From: Methanomicrobiales archaeon
GTDB taxonomy: Archaea > Halobacteriota > Methanomicrobia > Methanomicrobiales > Methanospirillaceae
Assembly (NCBI GenBank): GCA_025350045.1
Contig: JANXYM010000030.1
Location: 1-64,000 of the forward strand
Length of the DNA stretch: 64,000 nucleotides
Direction of reading: 5' to 3'
This document shows positions 44,621 to 53,287 of the stretch, one piece after another. The notes beneath the pieces were generated by a model. It saw only the letters and a list, made by a program, of their open reading frames with translations. It was not told where the DNA came from and ran no database searches. Position 1 is the stretch's first letter; each line of letters begins with the position of its first letter. A program made the position numbers and the translations under genes.

Positions 44621-44875
44621 TCACGAATCCATAGACCACCTCATCGCGGGTTTGGCATTCCCGGCCCGACAGAACAAGTCATCAGGGACAAAGGAGCAGT
44701 CGCGTGCGTACTCCAGTACGCTGCACCCGCACCCCATGCATGCGAGCAGTTTCCCGCCTTCTCCAGGAGTCCTGGTGTTCTCTTTTGTTCTTCCCTGCAG
44801 AGAGTGTACCGGGTTCTGTGATGAATCAACGGAAAGGAGGTACCTGGCGATTACCGGTCGTTTCGTTGTTCTCAT
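44621..44875 (-). CDS. Small cysteine-rich protein, possible gene
   Basis: An 84-residue ORF starting MRTTKRPVIARYLLSVDSS with AGGAG six bases upstream of the ATG, a good ribosome site. The C-terminal half has CMGCGC, DCSFVPDDLFC and basic residues, which could bind zinc or a cluster. The frame continues open upstream to 45082 (with CPLACPENVPAQ), so a longer product is possible. No family is recognised, and support rests on the ribosome site and Cys spacing. The 296 bases upstream of it (to 45171) hold no other gene. Confidence 0.4.
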   Translation of the reverse strand: MRTTKRPVIARYLLSVDSSQNPVHSLQGRTKENTRTPGEGGKLLACMGCGCSVLEYARDCSFVPDDLFCRAGNAKPAMRWSMDS

Positions 44876-45171
44876 GATTTCTCCTGACATTTCTACGGTT
44901 TTTTGCTCATACCGCACAAAAACCTCCACCGCTTGAGCAGGAACGTTTTCCGGGCAGGCTAAAGGACACATCCGGCGGAGAGCCCCGCTCCCGTCATCCA
45001 TGTCATGAGAATAAAAAGGATAGGGATTAATAAACAGATTATCGCACGATCGTCTACATGAGTGGTGTCGGGTCCTGTTCACAGTTTCATATAGAAGGTC
45101 TTCCAGAGTGTTAAAAGGGGAATTTCAGCTGAAGGACTGTCAGCAAACCGAAAGACACACAAAGATAGTAT

Positions 45172-46029
45172 TTAAAAAATCACCGAGCCTTTGAGGGGAA
45201 CTACCCCCCAGAGATTCCCTTTCACCCTGCCTTCTATACAGGAGGTGATGAGAAGCGGGGACTTTTTGGGAGCCTGAATAATAAAGGAAAAAACCGCCTG
45301 CATCTCTTTTCCCGTAGGTTCAAAATCCTGGCCGGGCATAGGGGGAAATATTTCCCAGAACATTGCATGCTCGTTTTTGAGCAGTCCCTGGTATTCCAGC
45401 AGAACACCGGCCGGTATATTGAATGAGTATCCGCTTTTCCTGTGGTAGGTGCCGGTAATTTTTTCCCCGGGGCCAACCGGGATCGCAAACCGGTTTTCCC
45501 CCGGGTCCGGAGGATTTGTTGTACCCCGGTTTTCATAGCTCATACGATCCAGGCCCGGGGAAAGGGTGAACGCATCTCCGCCGTGTTCAATAAGAGAAGA
45601 AATTATTCCCTTCTCTTTTGGGGAATAGGTGAGAATTTTCATCCCCTGGGGAAAAGCAAGATCTATAGTTCCGTTGATGAAACGGGTGGTCGACGGATCA
45701 CCCAGCCGCATACTTACGGAGAGTACAACGGTATAAAAATCAGACGTGCCTGTATTTGCTGTGCGGCCAGGATGTTTATTTAATAGTTTTTCAATCACTT
45801 CAGGAGGTGTCGGGTGTGATAGTTTTGTCAGATAGACCAGGGCATTTGGCCCGGGGGATCCATCTTCCTGCGGGGGGGCCCCGTATTGTGATGGGGGAGC
45901 ACGCCCTCCATCCATCGTTTCTTCGGCATGGGGCAGGTATGCATCCTTCATTTGCAGGGCAGATGACATCTCAATCTCAGACAATAATGCCAGCTCAACA
46001 GATTTAACGGAAATGTCATTGTCCCCCAT
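45172..46029 (-). CDS. Hypothetical protein, about 285 residues
   Basis: A long protein without signal peptide (MGDNDISVKSVELALLSEIEM). After a Gly/Pro-rich linker, it has a beta-rich domain with segments DFYTVVLSVSMRLGD, GTIDLAFPQGMKILTY, and RFAIPVGPGEKITGTYHRKSGY. A C-terminal segment is FSFIIQAPKKSPLLITSCIEGRVKGNLWG. A TTTATAAA box about 40 bases upstream supports transcription. The domain might be an Ig-like or lectin-like fold, but I do not recognise the family. Confidence 0.7.
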   Translation of the reverse strand: MGDNDISVKSVELALLSEIEMSSALQMKDAYLPHAEETMDGGRAPPSQYGAPPQEDGSPGPNALVYLTKLSHPTPPEVIEKLLNKHPGRTANTGTSDFYTVVLSVSMRLGDPSTTRFINGTIDLAFPQGMKILTYSPKEKGIISSLIEHGGDAFTLSPGLDRMSYENRGTTNPPDPGENRFAIPVGPGEKITGTYHRKSGYSFNIPAGVLLEYQGLLKNEHAMFWEIFPPMPGQDFEPTGKEMQAVFSFIIQAPKKSPLLITSCIEGRVKGNLWGVVPLKGSVIF

Positions 46030-46283
46030 AACCGGTCCTCAGTATCACTTAAAATAGGGGATTTATAAAGAATTGGATTATTATCTGCTGTAAAAAGGCC
46101 CGGGTACTTTTTTTCTCCGGTTTGACCGGAGTCGGAGCCTGGGGGCGTCTGCACCCTACGGGTTTTTGTGGTGTGCAGGATCGTGGGAACTGGACAGGGC
46201 GATAGTTAGGATGAAGTACCAGGGCTCCGAATCGAGCCCGGCGGGCACAATATTTATTGCCTGCGGGTTAGCAGTATCGTTCA

Positions 46284-46670
46284 ATGGATATCACGGCTGA
46301 ACGCCAGAAGGAACTCCGGACCTGGATCTTTTTTCTCCTGATTGTGCTCGTTGCACTCTTGTGGGCAACGTTCCTCCTGACCCGGGGGGATATGCTCTAC
46401 ACCAGTGTTGCACTTGCCATCATCGCTACGTTTATGTCATCGTTTGCGTTTACGTTTACCACGAAATTTAAAAATTATATCTACCTGAACCTGATCATCT
46501 TTGCTGCAGTACTCTGGGCATCCTTTCTCCTCATGCAGGGCGTTATGATCATGGTGAGCCTGTTTATGTACGCAGTTGCCGGCGGGATCAACATCTTTGC
46601 GTTCCTCTGGGTTGAGCAGAACCCTGACGATGAGCAATTTCCGGTATTGCTGACGAAAAAAGAGACCTGA
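46284..46670 (+). CDS. Small four-helix membrane protein
   Basis: A 128-residue protein with four predicted transmembrane helices: WIFFLLIVLVALLWATFLL, SVALAIIATFMSSFAFTF, YIYLNLIIFAAVLWASFLL and MVSLFMYAVAGGINIFAFLW. The first and third helices share the motif LLWA(T/S)FLL, pointing to an internal duplication. It starts at ATG 46284, with an AATATTTATTG element some 30 bases upstream as TATA box. No transporter signature is seen, so the function is open. Confidence 0.75.
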   Translation: MDITAERQKELRTWIFFLLIVLVALLWATFLLTRGDMLYTSVALAIIATFMSSFAFTFTTKFKNYIYLNLIIFAAVLWASFLLMQGVMIMVSLFMYAVAGGINIFAFLWVEQNPDDEQFPVLLTKKET

Positions 46671-46826
46671 TGCAGGAATCGTTCATGCGGGAGATTACAT
46701 CCTTCCCGTAACGTTCCCTGACGAATAGCACACCTGCAGCCCTGAAAAAACTTTTTTTGCGGTAATTCGCCTGGCAGGATCCTGCCCTGCACGATCCAAA
46801 AATAGGGGGGGGGACTTTTTTTTTAG

Positions 46827-47552
46827 TTAGTTCGGGAGCCGGGTATATGTAACGCCAACGGTTTCAAAGAGATCCTGGTCGTCTGCTTTTAACGGTATGT
46901 AATAGGTCAGGAGGATCTTCTTATCAATAGTCAGGGTCTGAGTGGTCATGAATCGGGCAATGACCTCGCCTTTCGACCGGACATTTACCGAGAGGGTGTA
47001 ATTGGCGGGCCGGACATTTGTCGGGTTGAGGATCACCCGTGTCTCTACAAAGTTCCAGCGGGGATCCCCGTCTGCTCCCTGGCACTGGTTAAGCGTCTTT
47101 ACCGGGGTATTTTCGGCTTTTCCTTCGGTATATTTCCAGAGAAATGTCTCATATTCATCTTCAGAGAGTGCAGTGAGTTTTGGTACCTGGTGCTGTATGC
47201 CGTAACGGGAATCGTTCACAATCGCCGGGAATGCAACCCCCATGGGACAGTTGGGGATGCTGTAATCAAAGGTTTTCTTCCTGACATTGAGGTATTCAAG
47301 GTACGGATTATCGGTTGCCACCCGGGTGGGGGTTGCTGATACCATGACAGATTCCGGGGGTACGGGCGGCTGGTAGGTAACAAGGGGAGTGGGAACCGGG
47401 GTAATTTCCGAAGTGGTCGGGATGGGGGTTGCAAGCGGAGTCTGGACCACGGTGACCGGCGGGCTCACTGCCGCGGGTTCAGACCGGGTGCATCCGGTCG
47501 CCACCACCATCGCGATCAAAAAAAGGATCAGGAATAGGGGATATTTTTTCAT
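46827..47552 (-). CDS. Putative lipoprotein
   Basis: A 241-residue exported protein. The signal peptide MKKYPLFLILFLIAMVVATGC has a clear lipobox. A Thr/Pro-rich linker (about 35 residues) and a beta-rich domain follow, with DYSIPNCPMGVAFPAIV, TRVILNPTNVRPANYTLSV and LLTYYIPLKADDQD. The domain pattern is like the extracytoplasmic Ig-like lipoproteins common in these methanogens. The start ATG at 47552 follows an AT-rich stretch. The exact role is unknown. Confidence 0.8.
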   Translation of the reverse strand: MKKYPLFLILFLIAMVVATGCTRSEPAAVSPPVTVVQTPLATPIPTTSEITPVPTPLVTYQPPVPPESVMVSATPTRVATDNPYLEYLNVRKKTFDYSIPNCPMGVAFPAIVNDSRYGIQHQVPKLTALSEDEYETFLWKYTEGKAENTPVKTLNQCQGADGDPRWNFVETRVILNPTNVRPANYTLSVNVRSKGEVIARFMTTQTLTIDKKILLTYYIPLKADDQDLFETVGVTYTRLPN

Positions 47553-47721
47553 AAGTACTGATTCAAAATTGCATGTCTATAAACTCTTGCGTATCTCCAG
47601 AGATCCGGGAAATGACCGGTATATTCGGAATTTCAAGGGGTCTACCGGGGATGAGCGGCCGCGTTTCATACGACTCCCCTGCTGAGCGCCGGAGGAGAGA
47701 AGCAGGGCGAAGCATCCGTGA

Positions 47722-48192
47722 CTATCGCCCGGGTTCCTGCACCCGCTTAAACGAGTCCACCGCGATGCTGAAGGGTGTGGCATCGTGCACGTACGTCAGC
47801 TCGATCTCATCATTGGACAGGATTGTGCCAAAACAGTACCCTGCACCCCTCTCGACCATCGTCAGGGTCCGCCCGTCACGGCCGATAACGCCGGCAATAT
47901 CCACAGACCCTTCCTCACCGCTCGTATACGTAAAGACGAGATTTCCGGAAAAGATACGGTCGCGCTGCTCCGTCACCGTGAGATTGATCGTCATATTGGA
48001 ATAATCGGTAAATCCTGTGCCTTCGTCGTAGCCTTTCATGGGACCGGTCCAGTTGCCGGTGAGGTCAGGTATGACCGTAACGGTGGTTGTTCCCGTAGTG
48101 GCAGGAGTGGCCGGTACAGCCGGGGCGGTTGCCATGCACCCGCAGGCAAGGACAGCAAGGGTGACCAGAAGGAGAGTGAACGCGATCTTCAT
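47722..48192 (-). CDS. Putative lipoprotein
   Basis: A 156-residue protein whose signal peptide MKIAFTLLLVTLAVLACGC ends in a lipobox. A Thr/Pro/Ala linker and a small beta-barrel-like domain follow (LTGNWTGPMKGYDEG, TVTEQRDRIFSGNLVFTY, IAGVIGRDGRTLTMVE). The open frame upstream of the ATG at 48192 is not used, since the signal peptide begins there. The domain resembles lipocalin-like prokaryotic proteins, but this is not certain. Confidence 0.75.
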   Translation of the reverse strand: MKIAFTLLLVTLAVLACGCMATAPAVPATPATTGTTTVTVIPDLTGNWTGPMKGYDEGTGFTDYSNMTINLTVTEQRDRIFSGNLVFTYTSGEEGSVDIAGVIGRDGRTLTMVERGAGYCFGTILSNDEIELTYVHDATPFSIAVDSFKRVQEPGR

Positions 48193-48392
48193 CTGTGAAT
48201 CGTTCAGCGGAGAACCAGATAAACCAGATCGGTTCTGTTTCTCATCTTCCTGACCTCTGCAGAGATCGCACCGTTGATTCCCGGCAGGGTTGCAGGGTTG
48301 CAGGGCCGGCATGTGAAAAGATGCAGGGGCAGGGGGGATGAATCGCACATGCCAAGACCGGTATTTCCTAAAAAAAAGAAAAACGGTCCCCC

Positions 48393-49391
48393 TTATCTTC
48401 TTCTCTCAGCAGGCTTTCTCGTGGAGGTATTTTCCGTTGGCGCATGTTTGCGGAACTGGCCGGGAGGTGCTGATGATCGCGGAGCAGCGGATTTTGTCTT
48501 TCCTGGTGATCTCTTCGAATCTCCGGCATCTGCCTTACCGAGTTGCGCCGAACCTTTGCGGGACGTTCCGGGTTCTGCCTTGAGGAGCTTGGCCGGACTT
48601 TTCCGGGGTGCAGGTGTCCTGCGTTCTGCCGGATTTTTTGCCGCCTGCAGGGTTGCTGCCAGGGATTTTTGATGGGACGGAGGTGCCTGTTCCGAACGGG
48701 AAGGAGTCCAGCTGTCTGCGGGTTTTCGTGTCGCGCGCATTACCGGTGCCGGGGATTTTTGATGAGAAGGTATTTCCCGTTCCGTCCGGGCGGGGGGAGT
48801 TGCCGGTTCAGATTTATGGGAAGCGGCACCTTCTTTTTTGGTGATGCCCAGCCGGGTCTTGTACTTGCTCAGGTACTGCAGCAGTTTGAGCACTGCTTCA
48901 GTCTCTTCCCGGACAAAGTGCTCGATCTTTTTGAACTCCTGGTTCTCGTACCATTTCCTCAGGTGACTGCCATCATATTTTTTCGAGGAGAACAAATCGA
49001 GACGGGCCCCGGCAAACCGCCCGTCATTTAACAGAACCACGATGGACCGGAGGTCAAACCGGGGTCGCTGGAAATAAAGCTGGTGACTGGTGATCGCGGG
49101 GAGATTGTATTTTTTGCATTTCGTCAGGATCATCTCGTATTCGTAATCGAGACTCATCCCCACGGGAATAAAATGCGTGACCGGCATGTCCGGCCGGAAG
49201 AACTGGTTGAAAAATGTGGTGATAATCGCCTGTTCGGAGCTCTCCCACTCTTTGAGAATAGTCAACTCACCCAGCGGTTCACCGGTGGTCAGATCGATCT
49301 TCTGGTATTGGATGGTGATCAGTTTATCAACAGCGGGATCGGGTTTTTCCCCGGTGTGATATCCTTCCATTGCGAAATAGTAGGCCGGCAT
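48393..49391 (-). CDS. RNase H-fold exonuclease-like protein with basic disordered tail
   Basis: A 332-residue protein. Residues 1-175 resemble a DnaQ/PolB-type 3'-5' exonuclease (YYFAMEGYHTGEKPDPAVDKLITIQYQK, GMSLDYEYEMILTKCKKYNLP). The expected DxE motif reads AME, and the later acidic positions are also altered, so it may be inactive and only bind nucleic acid. Residues 180-332 are a long Lys/Ser/Pro-rich disordered tail with SHQKS repeats. This domain plus tail suggests a nucleic-acid-binding protein (inference). It starts at the ATG at 49391. Confidence 0.65.
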   Translation of the reverse strand: MPAYYFAMEGYHTGEKPDPAVDKLITIQYQKIDLTTGEPLGELTILKEWESSEQAIITTFFNQFFRPDMPVTHFIPVGMSLDYEYEMILTKCKKYNLPAITSHQLYFQRPRFDLRSIVVLLNDGRFAGARLDLFSSKKYDGSHLRKWYENQEFKKIEHFVREETEAVLKLLQYLSKYKTRLGITKKEGAASHKSEPATPPARTEREIPSHQKSPAPVMRATRKPADSWTPSRSEQAPPSHQKSLAATLQAAKNPAERRTPAPRKSPAKLLKAEPGTSRKGSAQLGKADAGDSKRSPGKTKSAAPRSSAPPGQFRKHAPTENTSTRKPAERRR

Positions 49392-49591
49392 AAACTGATC
49401 TTATAACATGAGACATGAGATAAAATCTTTTCGTGTGGTTTTTATAAAATCCGGTTATTTTTAAAAAAAACCCTGCATCCAAACGGGGCTTACCAGATGA
49501 GATCTTCCTGTTGATAGTGAAATGTCTGCGGGAATTGTTTCCCGGACGGAAAAACAGGCCAAAACCTGGGCACCTCATGAAAAAAAGGAGT

Positions 49592-49871
49592 TCAGAGCGT
49601 GATTCCCACCAGGCCCAGAACAATCAGGAGAATTGCCCCGGGGGAACCCGGCAAGAGCACAGATGATGAGGGTGATCCAGTCAACTCCGATATCGGGTTT
49701 TCCGGCCAGCTGCATAAGATGGAAAATATGTACTATGAACGGGGTAATAAGACCGATAATTGCATTTATTGCCAGTTGGGTGAAATTTTTAACAACAAAA
49801 AATGCAACCGCTAAAAAAATGATAACAACCAGAACGAGAATCGCAATACCCAAGAGTGCCATATACTCCAT
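49592..49871 (-). pseudogene. BofA-like (pro-sigmaK processing inhibitor family) membrane protein, frameshifted
   Basis: The gene reads MEYMALLGIAILVLVVIIFLAV as an N-terminal membrane helix, then FTQLAINAIIGLITPFIVHIFHL, a second hydrophobic region typical of BofA-like proteins. After ALAGFP the frame becomes Arg/Asn/Ser-rich (RGNSPDCSGPG). Removing one base from the CCCCGGGGG run (49636-49644 on the plus strand) restores AGFPGAILLIVLGLVGITL and a stop at 49592. A one-base insertion, real or a sequencing error, is therefore likely. The family name comes from sporulators, but archaeal members have unknown roles. Confidence 0.65.
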
Positions 49872-49921
49872 ACTCTCATTACGGGATATTTAAAATCGCT
49901 CATCAGGAGTTAAAAAAACGG

Positions 49922-51283
49922 TTATTGCCGGTTCTTTTTCACCAGCCCGGATAGTATCGCTACCGCAACGAATGCAATGAACAGCGGGGAGGGGGATTTT
50001 CGGGTCGGTGCGGTTCCCGCAGCCTGCGTTGGGGAGGAAGCCCCGGCTTTTACCGTATCCCATACCGCGGTCTCTTTTACCGTATCGAATTTTTCCGGAG
50101 TGCCCAGCCCTTTCTGATCGGCACTCACCATCGAGCCACCGTCAACCATCACGCTTTTGCCATCGGCTTTGGCGGTGAACGCAACCGTGCCTTCGATCAC
50201 TTTGAGCGTTGAGGTCCCGTCCTTTCTGACCTCCCCGGTAAACGTGGTCCCCTTTATGCCGCAGACCGCCTGGTTCATCTCCATTTCAAAACTTCCATCT
50301 TTCACCATCTTTTTTACATTGACCCAGATGTTCCCCGCAACCAGCTTCAGCTTGCTTTCCGGTCCGGAGGGGGAATCGATGACAACCTCAGATTCCGGTT
50401 TTAACACAAACGGGCCCACATCACCAAAGGAGATGATTGCAGAACTGTCTTCCATGGTTTTGATATGTGTGCCAGCGAGCAACGCCATACCGGGCTTTGC
50501 AAGTTTCCACTCTTTATCCCCGGGAAGAAGTACTTCAACCTGACCGGTAAACGCAGAAAAACGGGCACCAACATCGATTCCATCCCCCTCTACCAGATCC
50601 CACCCCCGCCATACCGCTTCCGGATCCTGGATGATGAGTTCTCCGCAATCGAGTCCGGGACCATGGATTACAGACTTCTTGTCGGCAGAAACCACTAACG
50701 TGATTCTGCCGCCGGTCTTTGCATTCGTTGCTTCAAAGGAGCCATCCGGTCCCCCGGAAAAGACCAGGTTATCCGAGATTGTCTCGGGCTGGAACACCGG
50801 CCGGGAACCGGGATTGGGTTTATAGGCCAGTTCACCTTCCGGCCCTACCGGCTTAGGTACAATGACCTTGGGATTTGTTGCCAGGTATTTCTGGTACGCT
50901 TCATCGAGCTCCTGCTGCCGGGTGATGATCAGCTCTCCCGGACCCTGTGCCACCCACCGCCGGGTTAATACTGCCGTCTGGTATTTTGTCCCCAAAAGAG
51001 CCCCCACATTGTAAAAGGTCAGGGTATATTCATAGTCAGCGTCAATGGCAATATCTCCCAGTTTAACCGGTCTGCCATCCTGTAAACGGGTTGTTGATCC
51101 ATAGTACCCTATGCCATCACGCCAGACAACATGGGTTCCAATCGGTACGTGTGAAATTGCCTTAACCTCCTGGGTTGTCACACCGCTGGGTATATCTCCT
51201 GCAGATACTCCGCAAACCAGTACCAGTTGAGAGATTATAACCACTGATAATACTGCCATCACAAAACGTCTGTATTGCACCAT
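49922..51283 (-). CDS. FecR-domain surface protein
   Basis: A 453-residue exported protein. Signal peptide is about residues 1-29. An N-terminal domain contains TTQEVKAISHVPIGTHVVW and IDADYEYTLTFYNVGALLGTKYQT. A FecR-like domain follows (VEVLLPGDKEWKLAKPGMALLAG, SSAIISFGD, VCGIKGTTFTGEV). The end is a hydrophobic helix, LFIAFVAVAILSGLVKKNRQ, with a basic tail. The layout suggests a surface-anchored protein. FecR domains normally sense external signals, but no TonB or sigma partner is present in an archaeon, so a structural role is as likely. The ATG at 51283 has an AGGAGG ribosome site. Confidence 0.82.
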   Translation of the reverse strand: MVQYRRFVMAVLSVVIISQLVLVCGVSAGDIPSGVTTQEVKAISHVPIGTHVVWRDGIGYYGSTTRLQDGRPVKLGDIAIDADYEYTLTFYNVGALLGTKYQTAVLTRRWVAQGPGELIITRQQELDEAYQKYLATNPKVIVPKPVGPEGELAYKPNPGSRPVFQPETISDNLVFSGGPDGSFEATNAKTGGRITLVVSADKKSVIHGPGLDCGELIIQDPEAVWRGWDLVEGDGIDVGARFSAFTGQVEVLLPGDKEWKLAKPGMALLAGTHIKTMEDSSAIISFGDVGPFVLKPESEVVIDSPSGPESKLKLVAGNIWVNVKKMVKDGSFEMEMNQAVCGIKGTTFTGEVRKDGTSTLKVIEGTVAFTAKADGKSVMVDGGSMVSADQKGLGTPEKFDTVKETAVWDTVKAGASSPTQAAGTAPTRKSPSPLFIAFVAVAILSGLVKKNRQ

Positions 51284-51490
51284 ATTGACCTCCTGTACGA
51301 AAAAACTTAAAAAAAACCATGTCTTTGCATGATTTTTGTTATCCCCTTGTGGTTTTTCTTTGGATATAAACCAGGCTATTTCTGTTGGAGAGCCTGCAGG
51401 CGCTGGGGGATACCGGTTACCCTCCAATCGCTGATATGCGGGACGGGACGGGGCGAAACGCTTTTTGTCCGGCACCGGTAACTACTCCCG

Positions 51491-52378
51491 ATGGCAGGCA
51501 GTACGGAAGGCACAGGAGATACCGCAATTCGCGATCTCACGAGGGTCCGCCTTACCCGGCTCGACAAGGTGCTGTACCCGGCTGCACAGATCACCAAGGG
51601 AGACGTGATCACCTACTATATCCGCATGGCCCCGTTCCTGCTCCCGTTTCTTCATGACCGGCCCCTGACCCTGCATCGCTTCCCGGAAGGGGTAAGCGGG
51701 GAGGGGTTTTTCGAGAAGGATGCTCCGCGGGGCACGCCGGATTACGTGGATATTTTTACCCGCTGGTCGGCAACTGCCCGGCGGGACGTGCATTTTGTCC
51801 TGTGCAACAACCTCGATTCGCTCATCTGGATTGCCAACCTGGCATCCCTTGAGATCCACACAACCCTTTCGACAACCGGCTCGTACGAGTCCCCCGATCT
51901 CCTGCTCTTCGATATCGATCCCGAACCGCCGCTCGGATTCGACGAGGTGATCGATGTTGCTGTCGTTGTGCGGGACGAGCTGGAACAGGCCGGGATGCAG
52001 CCGTATGTCAAGACCTCCGGGAAAAAAGGGGTCCACATCGTAGTCCCGCTCGTGCCCGGTTACCGCTTTTCTGAGGTCCGGGAGTTTGCGCACAGCACAG
52101 GAAAGGCCATTGCCCGGAATACCCCCCGTGTGGTTTCGGAGTTCACCCGGTCCCGGGATGCAGGCACCATCTTTATCGATTACCTCCAGAACGCCCACGG
52201 CAAGACGATGGCTGCCCCGTACAGCCTCCGGGCCACTTCGGAGGCCACGGTCTCTGCACCGCTCCGGTGGGAGGAACTCCGGGCCGGGATGCGTCCCGAA
52301 GATTTTAATATAAAGACGATGCTTTCGAGACATGAGGAACCATGGAGGGGCATCTTTGACACCAGGCAAAAAATCTGA
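51491..52378 (+). CDS. LigD-type NHEJ polymerase/primase
   Basis: A 295-residue archaeo-eukaryotic primase-family polymerase used in break repair. The catalytic Asp pair is in LLLFDIDPEPPLG. The His in KGVHIVVPL, and the FIDYLQNAHGKTMAAPYSLR motif, are typical of LigD polymerase domains. It can add nucleotides, including ribonucleotides, to broken ends. In bacteria it is often fused to the ligase, here it is separate. The Ku gene overlaps its end by 47 bases when counted from ATG 52332, so the two are translated together. Confidence 0.92.
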   Translation: MAGSTEGTGDTAIRDLTRVRLTRLDKVLYPAAQITKGDVITYYIRMAPFLLPFLHDRPLTLHRFPEGVSGEGFFEKDAPRGTPDYVDIFTRWSATARRDVHFVLCNNLDSLIWIANLASLEIHTTLSTTGSYESPDLLLFDIDPEPPLGFDEVIDVAVVVRDELEQAGMQPYVKTSGKKGVHIVVPLVPGYRFSEVREFAHSTGKAIARNTPRVVSEFTRSRDAGTIFIDYLQNAHGKTMAAPYSLRATSEATVSAPLRWEELRAGMRPEDFNIKTMLSRHEEPWRGIFDTRQKI

Positions 52379-53282
52379 AACATCACCCGCCCGGGCACCG
52401 GAACGAGCCGCTGGCACAGGGAAAAAACCGGTCCCGGGGAAAAAAGAATCCGCAAAAAAGGAGAACGGAACACCGCCCCTTCCTCCCGATGACCATGAGC
52501 ACCACGAAAAGGCCGGCAGGGCGTTCTGGAGTGGGAGCATCACGATTGGCCTTGTCAATGTACCGGTCCGGCTCCACACGATGATGCGGGACCACTCCTT
52601 TTCGTTCCGGCTGCTCCACAGGTCAGACGGCCAGCCCCTGAAATATGACCGCGTCTGTTCCCGGGACGGCATTGTAGTCCCGTGGACAGAGACCGTAAAA
52701 GGATTCGAGATACGGAAAGGAGAATTCCTGGTGTTTGAGCCCGATGAACTCAGGGCCGTGATGCCCGAGTCCGACCGGAAGATCAGGATTGACAAGTTCG
52801 TGTATTACCTCTCCCTCGACCCGATCTACTTCGAGAGCTCGTACATCCTGGTCCCCGACCGGAGCGAAGAGGCCTACAGCCTGCTGGTTACCGCCCTGCA
52901 GGAGCTGGGCCGGGCTGCAGCGGGGACGATCACGCTCCGCACCAAGGAGTACCCGGTCGTGGTGCATGTGTACGACGGTGCGCTTGTCCTGACCACGCTG
53001 CGGCATGCAGATGAGATCACCACACCCCGCGCATTTGCGATCCTGCCCACCCTCCCCGTTCCCAAAGAAGCCGAGCTGGCGCTGGCAAAACGGATCATCA
53101 CGGACCTGTCCGGGGACTATTCCGTGCATGATTATCCCGACCGCTACCGGGAAGCGATCCTTGCCCTGATAGACAAGAAGCTGGCCGGCGAGAAGATCGT
53201 ATACGAATCACCGCATCCCGAACAGGCGAAAGAGCTGATGCAGGCCCTGCAGGAGACCATTGCCACGCTTGCCCGGAAGTGA
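52332..53282 (+). CDS. ku: Ku DNA end-binding protein
   Basis: A 316-residue Ku homodimer subunit that threads onto broken DNA ends and recruits the polymerase and ligase. The core begins at AFWSGSITIGLVNVPVRL. Further Ku segments are KYDRVCSRDG, KGFEIRKGEFLVFEPDEL and DPIYFESSYILVPD. Residues 1-60 are a charged low-complexity extension. Two starts are possible: ATG 52332, inside the polymerase gene, and TTG 52356, with GGAGG upstream. The TTG would shorten the overlap. The ligase follows with GTGA overlap. Confidence 0.93.
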   Translation: MRNHGGASLTPGKKSETSPARAPERAAGTGKKPVPGKKESAKKENGTPPLPPDDHEHHEKAGRAFWSGSITIGLVNVPVRLHTMMRDHSFSFRLLHRSDGQPLKYDRVCSRDGIVVPWTETVKGFEIRKGEFLVFEPDELRAVMPESDRKIRIDKFVYYLSLDPIYFESSYILVPDRSEEAYSLLVTALQELGRAAAGTITLRTKEYPVVVHVYDGALVLTTLRHADEITTPRAFAILPTLPVPKEAELALAKRIITDLSGDYSVHDYPDRYREAILALIDKKLAGEKIVYESPHPEQAKELMQALQETIATLARK

Positions 53283-53287
53283 CCTTA

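Noticed and set aside
51482-52795. 437-codon open frame opposite the NHEJ polymerase and Ku
   Set aside because: Antisense to two genes with full catalytic motifs. No ribosome site or recognisable domain.
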